Shown here piece after piece: positions 46,668 through 55,314 of a DNA stretch of 64,000 nt. The translations under genes were made by a program, and so were the position numbers. This DNA is from Fuerstiella sp. GTDB lineage: Bacteria; Planctomycetota; Planctomycetia; Planctomycetales; Planctomycetaceae. The stretch spans positions 19,989-83,988 of the forward strand of contig JALHMY010000036.1 of assembly GCA_022843805.1 (NCBI GenBank), written 5' to 3'. The stretch's first letter is position 1. Each line of letters starts with the position of its first letter. A model generated the notes under the pieces. The model saw only the letters and a program-made list of their open reading frames with translations. It searched no databases and was not told the DNA's origin.

Positions 46668-48581
46668 ATGAATTACCTTGCCCTGCTGGCATCTTTACTG
46701 ATGCTGAACATCGCAGTGTCGGATGACCATTCTCATCACGGCCCCTCCACGACGCCGACCGAACGTCCCAAAGTTTTCCTGGATAAAAGTCCGCGAATCG
46801 TCGAGTACCAGCTGAAACGCCTGGACAATTCCCGCCTTCTTCTTGTCGAACGAGATACATCCGACGGGAAATATATTCCTGTTTTCCGAGCAATCCTGGT
46901 TCGACCCGGCATGTCTCGCAGGGATCGCGAAGAATCGCTTGAAGCACTGGTAACGCTTCGAAAGAGTGATCCCATCATCGAATTGCTCGATGCTCTGAAA
47001 TCCCTGAACCCCGGATCTCGCGAACAAAAGATTACTGGCATCCAGTTGTCCGAAATTCTGCTGAGTGTTCCTGGCGAAAAACTGAAAGCGGCTTCTGATC
47101 AGCTGACCGAGGCTGCAAAGGCCGATCAGTCTCTGGTAAGTGCCGCCGGCTTTGCTGCACTGCTTGCCGCCGAAGAGACAAGTCGGGCCGAACAAATCGC
47201 CTCCATGAATGATGCCGCTCGGCTCGCATGGCTGGAAGCCCTTTTATTACTTCCCTCGAACGACCTGCGGTCACGCCTGCGTCCCGATGTGGTCAAACTT
47301 CTGCAGCAAAAGTCGTCGGATGCCATGTCAAAAACGGCAATTCGCGTCCTTGCGGATATCCCTGCAGAGCAGTCCGCCACTTTTGAACAACTGGCCACTT
47401 TTGTCGACGATGTCACTCTTCGAGCGACGGCCGTTTCTGCTCTGCTGAAGATTCCAGACAATGCGCGTTCCGTCGCCGTCTCGCGGCAACTGGTCGTTTC
47501 GCTTGTGGATGCGGCTGAACAAACACCGGTCGCTGATCGGACTGCAGACCAGTTCGTGGACGCTCTTCAGCTGATCGACCAGTTGTTGCCAAAACTCATG
47601 GCGGCAGAAGCGACTCAGTACCGCCAGCGGTTGCGCGAAGTGTCTGTGCAGCTTGTACGCATCCGGACGATTCACGAAGAAATGCGGTATGACCTGCCAT
47701 ATTTTGTCGTTGAAGCCGGTCGATCCGTGCAGCTGATCGTTCAGAACGATGATCTTATGCCCCACAACCTCGTGATTACGAATCCAGGAAAATTACAGAA
47801 CGTCGCCGTGGCCGGTGGTGAACTTGGGCCAAATCCTGGATTCCAAAATCTTCCTTTTGTCCCTGATTCACCCGACGTGCTGTTCGCCACCGCTATGGTT
47901 GAATCGGGCCGGCAGGAACGGCTTACGTTTACGGCCCCTACCGCTCCCGGCGAGTACCCATACGTCTGTACGTTTCCCAGACACTGGATGCGAATGTACG
48001 GTGTCATGGTTGTCGTTGCTGATCCGGATGCATGGCATAGAAATCCGGTCCCGCCAAAAGACCCGCTCGGGAACACTCGCACTTTTGTAAAGAACTGGAC
48101 GCTTGCTGATTTTGAGTCCGATTTGACGACCAGCCTCCAGGACCCCAATGCGGACGCCGGATTCCGACTGTTCAGGGAAGCGACGTGTATTCAGTGCCAC
48201 AGGACAGGCAACGAAGGTGGTAATGTGGGACCAAACCTCACCGACGTGCTGTCACGCTGGAAAGGCGATCACAAAGCCGTTCTGCGCGAAATCCTCGATC
48301 CGTCGTATAGGATCGATCCACGTTACAGCATGATGACTGTCGTTACCAAAGAAGGCCGGACGGTCTCGGGCATCGTCCGTTCTGAAACCGATTCTTCTGT
48401 TTCCTTACTGACCAATCCGGAAGCGAAGGAACCTGTTGAGATCCTGCGCAGCGAAATCGATGAGATCGTGCCCTCTTCAACATCAATGATGCCCAAAGCA
48501 CTTCTTGATAAATTCACGAAGGACGAGATCATGGAAATTCTGAAATATGTGACCAGACCTGAAACAGGGTCACAGCAATGA
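46668..48581 (+). CDS. Fusion of azurin-like cupredoxin and PVC-type cytochrome c
   Basis: 637 residues with a short signal peptide (about 1-18) and a His-rich mature start (DDHSHHG). Residues 80-335 are helical, HEAT-like. A cupredoxin domain lies near 340-460: His366 in MPHNLVI, then Cys434, His439 and Met443 in CTFPRHWMRM. The Cys+5 His, +4 Met spacing is that of azurin-type copper sites. The C-terminus is the planctomycete heme module, CIQCH at 507-511, then VGPNLTDVLSRW and SMMPKALL. Copper centre and heme in one chain imply internal electron transfer in the periplasm. Its stop overlaps the start of the amidohydrolase gene (ATGA at 48578). Confidence 0.88.
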   Translation: MNYLALLASLLMLNIAVSDDHSHHGPSTTPTERPKVFLDKSPRIVEYQLKRLDNSRLLLVERDTSDGKYIPVFRAILVRPGMSRRDREESLEALVTLRKSDPIIELLDALKSLNPGSREQKITGIQLSEILLSVPGEKLKAASDQLTEAAKADQSLVSAAGFAALLAAEETSRAEQIASMNDAARLAWLEALLLLPSNDLRSRLRPDVVKLLQQKSSDAMSKTAIRVLADIPAEQSATFEQLATFVDDVTLRATAVSALLKIPDNARSVAVSRQLVVSLVDAAEQTPVADRTADQFVDALQLIDQLLPKLMAAEATQYRQRLREVSVQLVRIRTIHEEMRYDLPYFVVEAGRSVQLIVQNDDLMPHNLVITNPGKLQNVAVAGGELGPNPGFQNLPFVPDSPDVLFATAMVESGRQERLTFTAPTAPGEYPYVCTFPRHWMRMYGVMVVVADPDAWHRNPVPPKDPLGNTRTFVKNWTLADFESDLTTSLQDPNADAGFRLFREATCIQCHRTGNEGGNVGPNLTDVLSRWKGDHKAVLREILDPSYRIDPRYSMMTVVTKEGRTVSGIVRSETDSSVSLLTNPEAKEPVEILRSEIDEIVPSSTSMMPKALLDKFTKDEIMEILKYVTRPETGSQQ

Positions 48582-49438
48582 TTATCGATGCGCATCAGCA
48601 TTTCTGGAAACTTGATTTGCCATTCGATTATGAATGGCTTCGTGAGCCACAGCATGAAAAAATCTGTCGCGATTTCATGCCGGTCGACCTGCTTCCCCAG
48701 CTTGTCGATGCAGGTGTGACGAAAACTGTTTTCGTTCAGACCCAGCACTCTGCTGATGAGAATCGCTGGGCGCTTTCTCTGGCGGATCGGTTCAGTTTCA
48801 TAGCAGGGATCGTTGGCTGGGTCGATCTGAAGTCAGAGCATTGCGAAAAGCAGCTGCTGGAATTCCGGGATAACCCTCTGTTTGTTGGCGTGCGCCATAT
48901 CACTCAGGGAGAACCAGACGACGACTTCATTGTTCGCCCGGATGTTGTTCGAGGCCTTAAAATCCTCGAGAAGCACGGAGTACCGTTTGATTTACTGTTC
49001 TACACCCGCCATCTGAAACATGCAGCAACCCTTGGAAAATTGCTGCCTTCACTCCCCATGGCGATTGATCACCTGGCAAAACCAAAAATCAGAGAAGGGG
49101 AGATCAGCGAATGGAGCCGTGATTTGAAGAACGCCGCCGCATTTCCAAATATTTACTGCAAACTGAGCGGTATGGTGACTGAGGCGGACTGGAAAACATG
49201 GAAGCCGGCACAACTCAAACCCTACGTTGATTCTGCCCTGGAGGCATTTGGTCCCGAAAGATGCATGTTTGGATCAGACTGGCCGGTCTGTGAGCTTGCC
49301 GGAAGTTATTCGCAGGTATCTGGCGCATTGCAGCAGCTGCTTTTACCGTTGTCGGCCAGTGAAAAGCATCAGATTTACTGTGAAACAGCCAGCAGATTCT
49401 ATGGTCTGAACCAGAACCGGACTGATCCGGAACGGTAA
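48578..49438 (+). CDS. Amidohydrolase family 2, sugar-lactonase-like
   Basis: 286 residues of the metal-dependent amidohydrolase TIM-barrel superfamily, close to L-fuconolactonase or rhamnonolactonase-type enzymes. Signatures are IDAHQHFW near 3-10 (metal HxH), VGVRHITQGEPDDDF, FDLLFYTRHLKHA, MAIDHLAKPKI and MFGSDWPVCE near the end (catalytic Asp). It probably opens a sugar lactone in the cytosol. It overlaps the preceding azurin-like/cytochrome gene by an ATGA junction, indicating translational coupling. A substrate link, with the upstream protein oxidising a sugar and this one hydrolysing the lactone, is inference. Confidence 0.85.
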   Translation: MIIDAHQHFWKLDLPFDYEWLREPQHEKICRDFMPVDLLPQLVDAGVTKTVFVQTQHSADENRWALSLADRFSFIAGIVGWVDLKSEHCEKQLLEFRDNPLFVGVRHITQGEPDDDFIVRPDVVRGLKILEKHGVPFDLLFYTRHLKHAATLGKLLPSLPMAIDHLAKPKIREGEISEWSRDLKNAAAFPNIYCKLSGMVTEADWKTWKPAQLKPYVDSALEAFGPERCMFGSDWPVCELAGSYSQVSGALQQLLLPLSASEKHQIYCETASRFYGLNQNRTDPER

Positions 49439-49453
49439 GTCTACTGACAACGA

Positions 49454-49560
49454 ATTTGGCCAAATGGCAGAATCGGCCGGAAAAAACACGTGTTGTGTAA
49501 TTTTTGCCGGACTGATACATTTGCGTTGTGTCGAATCTGCCGGGGCAGGGTTTGCAATGG
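49454..49560 (+). promoter_or_regulatory. Dyad-rich region upstream of the glycan cluster, possible sigma-54 promoter
   Basis: Two perfect palindromes stand close together: ATTTGGCCAAAT at 49454-49465 and AACACGTGTT at 49485-49494. Downstream, GG at 49542-49543 and TTTGCA at 49551-49556 have the GG-N10-GC spacing of a -24/-12 element, although the -24 box (CGGGGC) is a poor match to TGGCAC. The position ahead of the cluster is right for an activator-dependent promoter, but confidence in it is low. Confidence 0.3.
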
Positions 49561-49645
49561 CAAATTTGGCCGTATGTGATGCATGGAATTGCATCTGTTG
49601 TTAACTGGAACACGTTCATTCGTGAAACCAAGGATGGTTGTTTCC

Positions 49646-50050
49646 ATGAACCTGCAATGCTCCACTACCGCTGATGCGATCACCAGCGTGCTTCTGGCTG
49701 GTGATGCTGTCCTCAATCTGACCGGACATGCTCTGAATACCATCGCAGGAACTGCCTTCGTCAGCGACTCTGGCGAAGGGCTGAAGATCTCTTTTGATGA
49801 CAGCCGGGTTGTGTGGCGTCCGTCGCATGGACCTGCTCTGCGTCCGCTGATTTCACGCGACATTACTCGAATCGTGGTTGTCACGGAGGACGACTTTCAG
49901 TCGGCCGAAGCAGTGATGGATGTGCTGAGAAGTCAGAAGATTCCACACTGTCACTGTGTACTGGCGAATGAATGTTCGTCCGATGCCTTCATGGACCCTG
50001 AAGATGCGGAAGCCGTCGCCGAGCGACTGCGACAGCTTGGATATCTTTGA
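49646..50050 (+). CDS. Small unknown protein at the head of the glycan cluster
   Basis: 134 residues if started at the ATG at 49646 (MNLQCSTT); in-frame ATGs at 49634 and 49583 are alternatives and no ribosome site decides. No signal peptide or membrane helix. It looks like an alpha/beta cytosolic protein: TRIVVVTEDDFQSAEAVMDVL followed by AEAVAERLRQLGYL. No family recognised. It precedes the phosphodiesterase gene by 70 nt on the same strand. Confidence 0.6.
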   Translation: MNLQCSTTADAITSVLLAGDAVLNLTGHALNTIAGTAFVSDSGEGLKISFDDSRVVWRPSHGPALRPLISRDITRIVVVTEDDFQSAEAVMDVLRSQKIPHCHCVLANECSSDAFMDPEDAEAVAERLRQLGYL

Positions 50051-50120
50051 AGCCGCCATACTGAAGTTGCACAGGTCTCTGACAATTCCAGTGCGCGAAA
50101 ACGAGATGGAGAAATGCCCG

Positions 50121-51407
50121 ATGCCGAAACTGTTTCTGCTGGGAATAGACGGCCTGCCCCGATGGATGTGGCAGCAGTTCGCGGATTCCGGAGTCATGCC
50201 GCACAGCAGGAGCCTGCTGAGCAGCGGAACTCTGGTTCCCATGAAATCGTCACTCCCGGAGGTATCATCGGCCGCGTGGGCTTCAATTGTAACCGGCGAG
50301 AATTCGGGAGGTCACAATGTCTTTGGCTTCACCGATCTGATCGATGGCAGCTATACGCTGGCATTCACGTCCTCCCGAACATTTCGAGCAAAACCGTTCT
50401 GGGCACATGAAGGCGCCGGCCCCAGCCTGATCATGAACGTACCCCAAACTTATCCGGCGCAGCCAATGCAGGGAATGCTGGTGTCGGGATTCGTTGCACT
50501 GGATCTCCGGCGCGCCGTCCATCCTCCGGAAGAACTGGAGTGGCTGCAAAGCATTAACTATGCAGTTGATGCCGACATGTCGCTCGTGGAAAAGGGCAAA
50601 CGAGTCTTTGTGGAAGAACTGCATCGAGTGATGGCGGCCCGCTGTCAGGCTCTGCATCACCACTGGAATCGCCAGCCGTGGCAGAACATGATGTTTGTAC
50701 TGACCGGCACTGACCGGCTGAATCACTACCTCTGGGAAGACTATGAGGATCAGAGTTCTCCGTTTCATCAGACATTCCTTGACTACTACCACGAAGTCGA
50801 TGTTCAGATCGGCCGGATTCTGGAGCGGCTTGATGACAACGTGACAATCGCCGCGGTGTCTGACCATGGATTTGCCCGGCAGTCATGCAGCGTGAATGTG
50901 AACTGCCTGCTGGCTCAGGCTGGTTATCTTGCTCTCAAACCTTCGGACCGGCCGTCTTACATCGATATGCTGCCGGAAACACGCGCATTCGCCATGGACC
51001 CGGGCCGGATTTATCTGCACCGTGAAGGTCGATATCCGAAGGGTCTGGTAACCGGTGATTCAGCCGAGACACTCATGCAGGAGCTGACACGGTTCTTCCT
51101 GGATGTCAGAGTCAGCGGCATGCCGGTTGTTTCAGAGGTTAAGCGTGGAAAAGACGTTTACAGCGGCCCGTTTGCTCATCGTGCACCGGACCTGATTCTG
51201 ATGCCAGCGGGAGATGTCGCACTGTCCGGTCGAATGAACCTGTCAGAGCTTGTCGAACAGACGCGGATCAATGGAAAACACACGTTTACCGAATCCTCCT
51301 TCTTTGTTCGTGGAAACAATATCGGACAGATCCCATCTGACATGAAAGTGGAAAATGTTCTCGATGTGATCCAGCCAAAGCAAGTCGCTTCCCGCAGAGC
51401 AGCCTGA
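50121..51407 (+). CDS. Alkaline-phosphatase-superfamily phosphodiesterase
   Basis: 429 residues from the ATG at 50121 (MPKLFLLGIDG), with GGAG about 9 nt upstream; an ATG at 50106 is possible. Family signatures are the metal-binding LLGIDGLP near 5-12, the nucleophile region LPEVSSAAWASIVTGENSGGH, the VLTGTDRLNHYLWED segment and AAVSDHGFA. This is the type I phosphodiesterase/nucleotide pyrophosphatase branch, sometimes annotated simply as alkaline phosphatase family protein. There is no signal peptide, so a cytosolic role on activated sugars or lipid intermediates is plausible. The C-terminus is SRRAA. It lies in the same-strand glycan cluster. Confidence 0.85.
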   Translation: MPKLFLLGIDGLPRWMWQQFADSGVMPHSRSLLSSGTLVPMKSSLPEVSSAAWASIVTGENSGGHNVFGFTDLIDGSYTLAFTSSRTFRAKPFWAHEGAGPSLIMNVPQTYPAQPMQGMLVSGFVALDLRRAVHPPEELEWLQSINYAVDADMSLVEKGKRVFVEELHRVMAARCQALHHHWNRQPWQNMMFVLTGTDRLNHYLWEDYEDQSSPFHQTFLDYYHEVDVQIGRILERLDDNVTIAAVSDHGFARQSCSVNVNCLLAQAGYLALKPSDRPSYIDMLPETRAFAMDPGRIYLHREGRYPKGLVTGDSAETLMQELTRFFLDVRVSGMPVVSEVKRGKDVYSGPFAHRAPDLILMPAGDVALSGRMNLSELVEQTRINGKHTFTESSFFVRGNNIGQIPSDMKVENVLDVIQPKQVASRRAA

Positions 51408-51462
51408 CGCGACAGTCTCTTTAACCATTTATTCCGCTTTTCACCGAAACAGCAGGCAAACA

Positions 51463-52944
51463 ATGTCAGAAACCTCTTCCTGTCACAATGCCGGACAGAC
51501 GTGCTGGAGCTGTCCCGCCGTTGAATTCAAGGGCCATGTGGATTTTCGCGCCTGCGGACAGGCGGCCTTCCGCAAGGCCGCCCAGGGACAGCTGGTGGTC
51601 GAGTGCAGACGGCGGCCGGAGATTGGCTACTTTGACCCGATGTCAATCACCTATGAATCCTGCAGCGAATGGAAGAAGACGGAGAACGGCTACCTGCTGG
51701 ATGGCATGCGGGTACTGATACTGGGGATGGACGGATACCTCGGCTGGCCTCTGGCGTTAAAACTGGCAAAGCTCGGCTGCAAAGTTTACGGCATCGACAA
51801 CATGCTGCGTCGCAAACTTGTTGCCGAACGCGGTGCACAGTCAGTGACGCCAATTCAGTCAATGCAGGACAGAATTGAAGCTGCCAGGAAACACCTGGGA
51901 GTTGATATTGAGTTTCGCGAAATCGATCTGATGGACCGGGATGCTCTTTTCGCATTCATCAAAGAAGTCCAGCCGGAATCAATCGTGCAGTTTGCTGAGA
52001 TCCCAAGTGCCCCTTACAGCATGGCGGATGTCGACAAAGCAGTCGCTACGATCAACAACAATGTTGTGGGAACGCTGGGACTGTTGTTTGGCGTACGTGA
52101 TCACGCTCCGGATGCATCGATCATCAAACTTGGAACAATGGGTGAGTATGGCAGCCCTCTGACCGGACGGCCTTTGTTTGAAGGACTGTTCCCAGGCGAC
52201 GCTGTGCTGCAGTACAAAGGTCAGGAATGGAGTCTTGGTGGTGAACTTACTCCCCGCGACCCCGTCAGCTTTTACCATGTGAGCAAGGTCCAGGGAACGT
52301 TCAGTGTCTATGAAGCGTGCAAGTACTGGTGGCTGCGCAGCTACGACGTGATGCAGGGTGTCATTTACGGAAACTACTCCGACGAACTTGTGGCTCATTC
52401 AGATCTCAACACACGATTCGATATTGATGAGTGGTGGGGGACGGTGGTTAACCGCTTTGTGGCTCAGGCGATTATCGGAATGCCGCTGACGATCTACGGC
52501 AGCGGAAATCAGATGCGAGGATACATTACCCTTCGCGATGCCATGCAGTGCATTACTCGCCTGATCGCCGCGCCGCCTGAGCCCGGACAGTACGACGTCG
52601 TCAACCAGGTCACAGACGTCTTCAGTGTCATGCAGATTGCGAAGATGGTTGCACAGATCGGACGGGAATTTGGTCTGGATGTTGAAGTGCAGCGAATTGA
52701 GAATCCGCGAGTAGAAGCCGAAGAACATCCTTACGAAGTCATTCACGAGAAACTGACTGATCGATTCGGCTTCCAGTCAGAATCCGCATTTGCGGATGAA
52801 GTACGCCACCTGTTCCGGGTGTTGTCACAGCCCGAGGCCAGAAATCGAATTCTCGCTCAGCGGGACACTCTGTTCCCAAAAACCCGCTGGTCGGGCGAAC
52901 ATGGGAAACTGGCAGTCCTGGAAACATGGAAGCCGGCGGCGTGA
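51463..52944 (+). CDS. SQD1-like UDP-sulfoquinovose synthase with Cys-rich N-terminal extension
   Basis: 493 residues. From about residue 80 the protein follows SQD1/SqdB, an NAD-dependent SDR that makes UDP-sulfoquinovose from UDP-glucose and sulfite: RVLILGMDGYLGWPLALKL (NAD loop), SAPYSMADVDKAV, IKLGTMGEYGSP (catalytic Thr), FYHVSKVQGTF (Tyr-x3-Lys), the GVIYG segment, MRGYITLRDAMQCI and NPRVEAEEH. The match to the plant enzyme is close at all of these. The first 79 residues are extra, with six cysteines (7, 14, 17, 31, 48, 67), including CWSC; the codon use there looks coding. It is followed, 94 nt on, by the thioredoxin-sulfotransferase gene. A UDP-sugar with another C6 change cannot be excluded. 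The C-terminus is WKPAA. Confidence 0.85.
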   Translation: MSETSSCHNAGQTCWSCPAVEFKGHVDFRACGQAAFRKAAQGQLVVECRRRPEIGYFDPMSITYESCSEWKKTENGYLLDGMRVLILGMDGYLGWPLALKLAKLGCKVYGIDNMLRRKLVAERGAQSVTPIQSMQDRIEAARKHLGVDIEFREIDLMDRDALFAFIKEVQPESIVQFAEIPSAPYSMADVDKAVATINNNVVGTLGLLFGVRDHAPDASIIKLGTMGEYGSPLTGRPLFEGLFPGDAVLQYKGQEWSLGGELTPRDPVSFYHVSKVQGTFSVYEACKYWWLRSYDVMQGVIYGNYSDELVAHSDLNTRFDIDEWWGTVVNRFVAQAIIGMPLTIYGSGNQMRGYITLRDAMQCITRLIAAPPEPGQYDVVNQVTDVFSVMQIAKMVAQIGREFGLDVEVQRIENPRVEAEEHPYEVIHEKLTDRFGFQSESAFADEVRHLFRVLSQPEARNRILAQRDTLFPKTRWSGEHGKLAVLETWKPAA

Positions 52945-53038
52945 TACGAAACCTGCCAGGCGATATCAGGGTACAACTTCGTAACGACAGAGTTAGCGGA
53001 CTGAATTTGTCCGAAACAGAAATGAACGGTCGATAGTT

Positions 53039-54046
53039 ATGGAAATCCGTGAAAATGATTTTTCCGAATTCGTGCTGGAGGCTGACCGGCCCGTTCTGGT
53101 CGACTTCTGGGCGTCCTGGTGTCCGCCCTGCAAAATGATGCAGCCGGTGGTCGACCGCCTTGGACAAAAGGTTGCCGACTGGGCGGATGTCTATTCTGTA
53201 AATATTGATCGCAGCCCGGCTCTGGCCTCACAGTTCAGCGTTTCCGGTGTGCCAACGTTCATTTCCTTTGCCGGCGGACGTGCGGTTGATCGAAAGACGG
53301 GAGCACTCACAGAAGGACAGCTGATGTCTCTGCTGAACATCGCAAAGGACAGCATGCCGGCCGACTCGAACTCTTCGAATTCAGCCGGCCTGTCGGATTC
53401 GGATGCCGTTGTGACACCTGTATCTGTCGCAGAAGTTTCTGAAGACTCCTCACAACAAACAGCTCATCTTTCGTCAACATCAGAGTTTATCACGGTTGTA
53501 TCGGGACTTCCTCGCTCCGGCACCTCCATGATGATGCGTATGCTGGAAGCGGGTGGTATCGCGGCACTGACAGACTCCCGCCGAACGGCCGACGATGACA
53601 ACCCAAACGGGTACTATGAGTTTGAAGACGTCAAGAGTCTTGCAGACCACAGGGAATGGCTTAATGACGCCGCAGGCAAAGCGGTCAAAATGGTCTACAG
53701 TTTACTGAAGCACTTGCCTGTGGATCGTGAGTACCGTGTCATTTTTATGCGACGGCACGTTGACGAGATTTTACAGTCACAAAAGAAGATGCTGGAACGC
53801 AATGGCATTTTGACTGATGTGGCCGACGATCAGATGCGAACGATGTTCGACCGGGAACTTCGACAGTTCTACGCATGGCTGCCGTCCCAGCCACATTTGA
53901 AACTGATCAATGTCAGTTACAACGAACTGCTTTTGAACCCGGCCCCCGCGATTCACCAGGTTAACCGGCACCTTGAACAGAGACTCGACGCCGACTCAAT
54001 GATTCGGATGGTTGATCCGGCACTCTACCGGCACCGCGCAGCCTGA
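53039..54046 (+). CDS. Thioredoxin-sulfotransferase fusion protein
   Basis: 335 residues. Residues 1-103 form a complete thioredoxin: VLVDFWASWCPPCKMM with the redox pair at 28 and 31 (WCPPC), and the cis-Pro loop GVPTF near 70-74. A Ser-rich linker of about 45 residues leads to a P-loop sulfotransferase: SGLPRSGTSMMMRML at 155-169 is the 5'-phosphosulfate loop of PAPS-dependent enzymes, and VIFMRRHVDEILQSQKK near 234-250 resembles the 3'-phosphate-binding segment. It has no signal peptide. Sulfotransferases move sulfate from PAPS to sugars; the attached thioredoxin could supply electrons, for example to a PAPS- or sulfite-linked step. The two domains are clear; the purpose of the fusion is unknown. 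It ends RHRAA. Confidence 0.87.
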   Translation: MEIRENDFSEFVLEADRPVLVDFWASWCPPCKMMQPVVDRLGQKVADWADVYSVNIDRSPALASQFSVSGVPTFISFAGGRAVDRKTGALTEGQLMSLLNIAKDSMPADSNSSNSAGLSDSDAVVTPVSVAEVSEDSSQQTAHLSSTSEFITVVSGLPRSGTSMMMRMLEAGGIAALTDSRRTADDDNPNGYYEFEDVKSLADHREWLNDAAGKAVKMVYSLLKHLPVDREYRVIFMRRHVDEILQSQKKMLERNGILTDVADDQMRTMFDRELRQFYAWLPSQPHLKLINVSYNELLLNPAPAIHQVNRHLEQRLDADSMIRMVDPALYRHRAA

Positions 54047-54175
54047 TCCTCGGGTGCCGACGCCACTGTATTCAGCAATTTCGCATCCCCAGACCATAAC
54101 ACTGCAAATTCCAGTCGCAAATACCATTCACTCTTTTGGCCGTTCAGTGAACGAGCCAGTCCGGAGCAGCAAAAC

Positions 54176-55294
54176 ATGAGTTTCTTTATGGGAAAGACTG
54201 TACTCGTCACCGGCGGCTGCGGTACCGTTGGGCGCGAGATTGTCCGACAGCTGATGGATCAGGCACCGAAAGAACTTCGAGTCATTGACAGCAATGAATC
54301 GGAGGTCTTTTTTCTTGAGCAGGAGCTGCTGCAGAAACAGCCGAAAAAGCCTGCAATTCGAATTCATGCACACTGCCAGGTGGGCGACATTCGCGACGTC
54401 GACAAGCTCACGATGATGTGTGAAGGAGTTGACGTGGTTCTGCACACCGCCGCTTTGAAACACGTCATACTTTGTGAGCGTGCGCCATTTGATGCCGTAC
54501 AAACCAATATTGTCGGTGTCAGAAATGTGATTCAGGCAGCACTGGCCTGCAATGTGGAACGAGTCATCTTCACCAGTTCCGACAAGGCCGTGAACCCAAC
54601 AAACGTCATGGGGACTTCAAAACTGATGGGCGAGCGGCTGATCACTGCCGCCAACAGTCTGAAGGTCGGTCGTCGTACGATTTTCAGTTCGACCCGTTTT
54701 GGAAATGTACTGGGATCACGCGGTTCGGTTATTCCGATTTTCGCGAGACAGATCGAAAGCGGCGGACCGGTCACACTCACAGATCGTCGCATGACACGAT
54801 TTATCATGACTCTGGAAGACAGTTGTCGGCTTGTTCTGGCTGCCGCTCAGAAGGCTCGCGGTGGCGAAGTTTTTGTCACGAAAATGCCGGTGATTCGAAT
54901 TGATGATCTGGCTCGCGTGATGATTGATGAACTTGCCCCACAATATGGTTTTGACCCGGCCGAAATGGAACTGACAGAAATTGGTTCAAAGCCAGGTGAA
55001 AAGCTTTACGAGGAACTAATGAGCGAAGAGGAAACTCGCCGCACGGTGGAACTCGATGAGATGTTCAGCGTAATGCCCGCATTTCGCAGTGTCTACGAAG
55101 ATATCGCCTACGACTACGATGACCTGATCAGCGAAACCGTTGATGAGGCCTATGTGAGCTCTCCCGATAACTCCATGAAGCTGGAAGAGCTTCGAAAATA
55201 TGTACGGGACCATCGGCTGCTGGAACCATACATGCGTCGAGTGGCGACAATTCCAGCCGAGTTGCCGACAATCGTTCGGCGGCGTGCTGCCTGA
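54176..55294 (+). CDS. UDP-sugar 4,6-dehydratase, CapD/FlaA1/PseB type
   Basis: 372 residues, with GGAG about 10 nt before the ATG. It is a soluble SDR of the polysaccharide biosynthesis CapD group: VLVTGGCGTVGREI near 9-22 (NAD loop), DSNESEVFFLEQEL, HTAALKHV, FTSSDKAVNPTNVMGTSK near 132-149 (Ser-Asp-Lys, with Met in place of the usual Tyr as in FlaA1/PglF enzymes), STRFGNVLGSRGSVIP and RFIMTLEDS. It should turn UDP-GlcNAc or a similar sugar into a 4-keto-6-deoxy form, the start of a modified amino or deoxy sugar. The gene sits between the sulfotransferase fusion and the flippase. Its C-terminus is VRRRAA. Confidence 0.9.
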   Translation: MSFFMGKTVLVTGGCGTVGREIVRQLMDQAPKELRVIDSNESEVFFLEQELLQKQPKKPAIRIHAHCQVGDIRDVDKLTMMCEGVDVVLHTAALKHVILCERAPFDAVQTNIVGVRNVIQAALACNVERVIFTSSDKAVNPTNVMGTSKLMGERLITAANSLKVGRRTIFSSTRFGNVLGSRGSVIPIFARQIESGGPVTLTDRRMTRFIMTLEDSCRLVLAAAQKARGGEVFVTKMPVIRIDDLARVMIDELAPQYGFDPAEMELTEIGSKPGEKLYEELMSEEETRRTVELDEMFSVMPAFRSVYEDIAYDYDDLISETVDEAYVSSPDNSMKLEELRKYVRDHRLLEPYMRRVATIPAELPTIVRRRAA

Positions 55295-55314
55295 TGCGGC
55301 TTAGGCGCTGTCAG

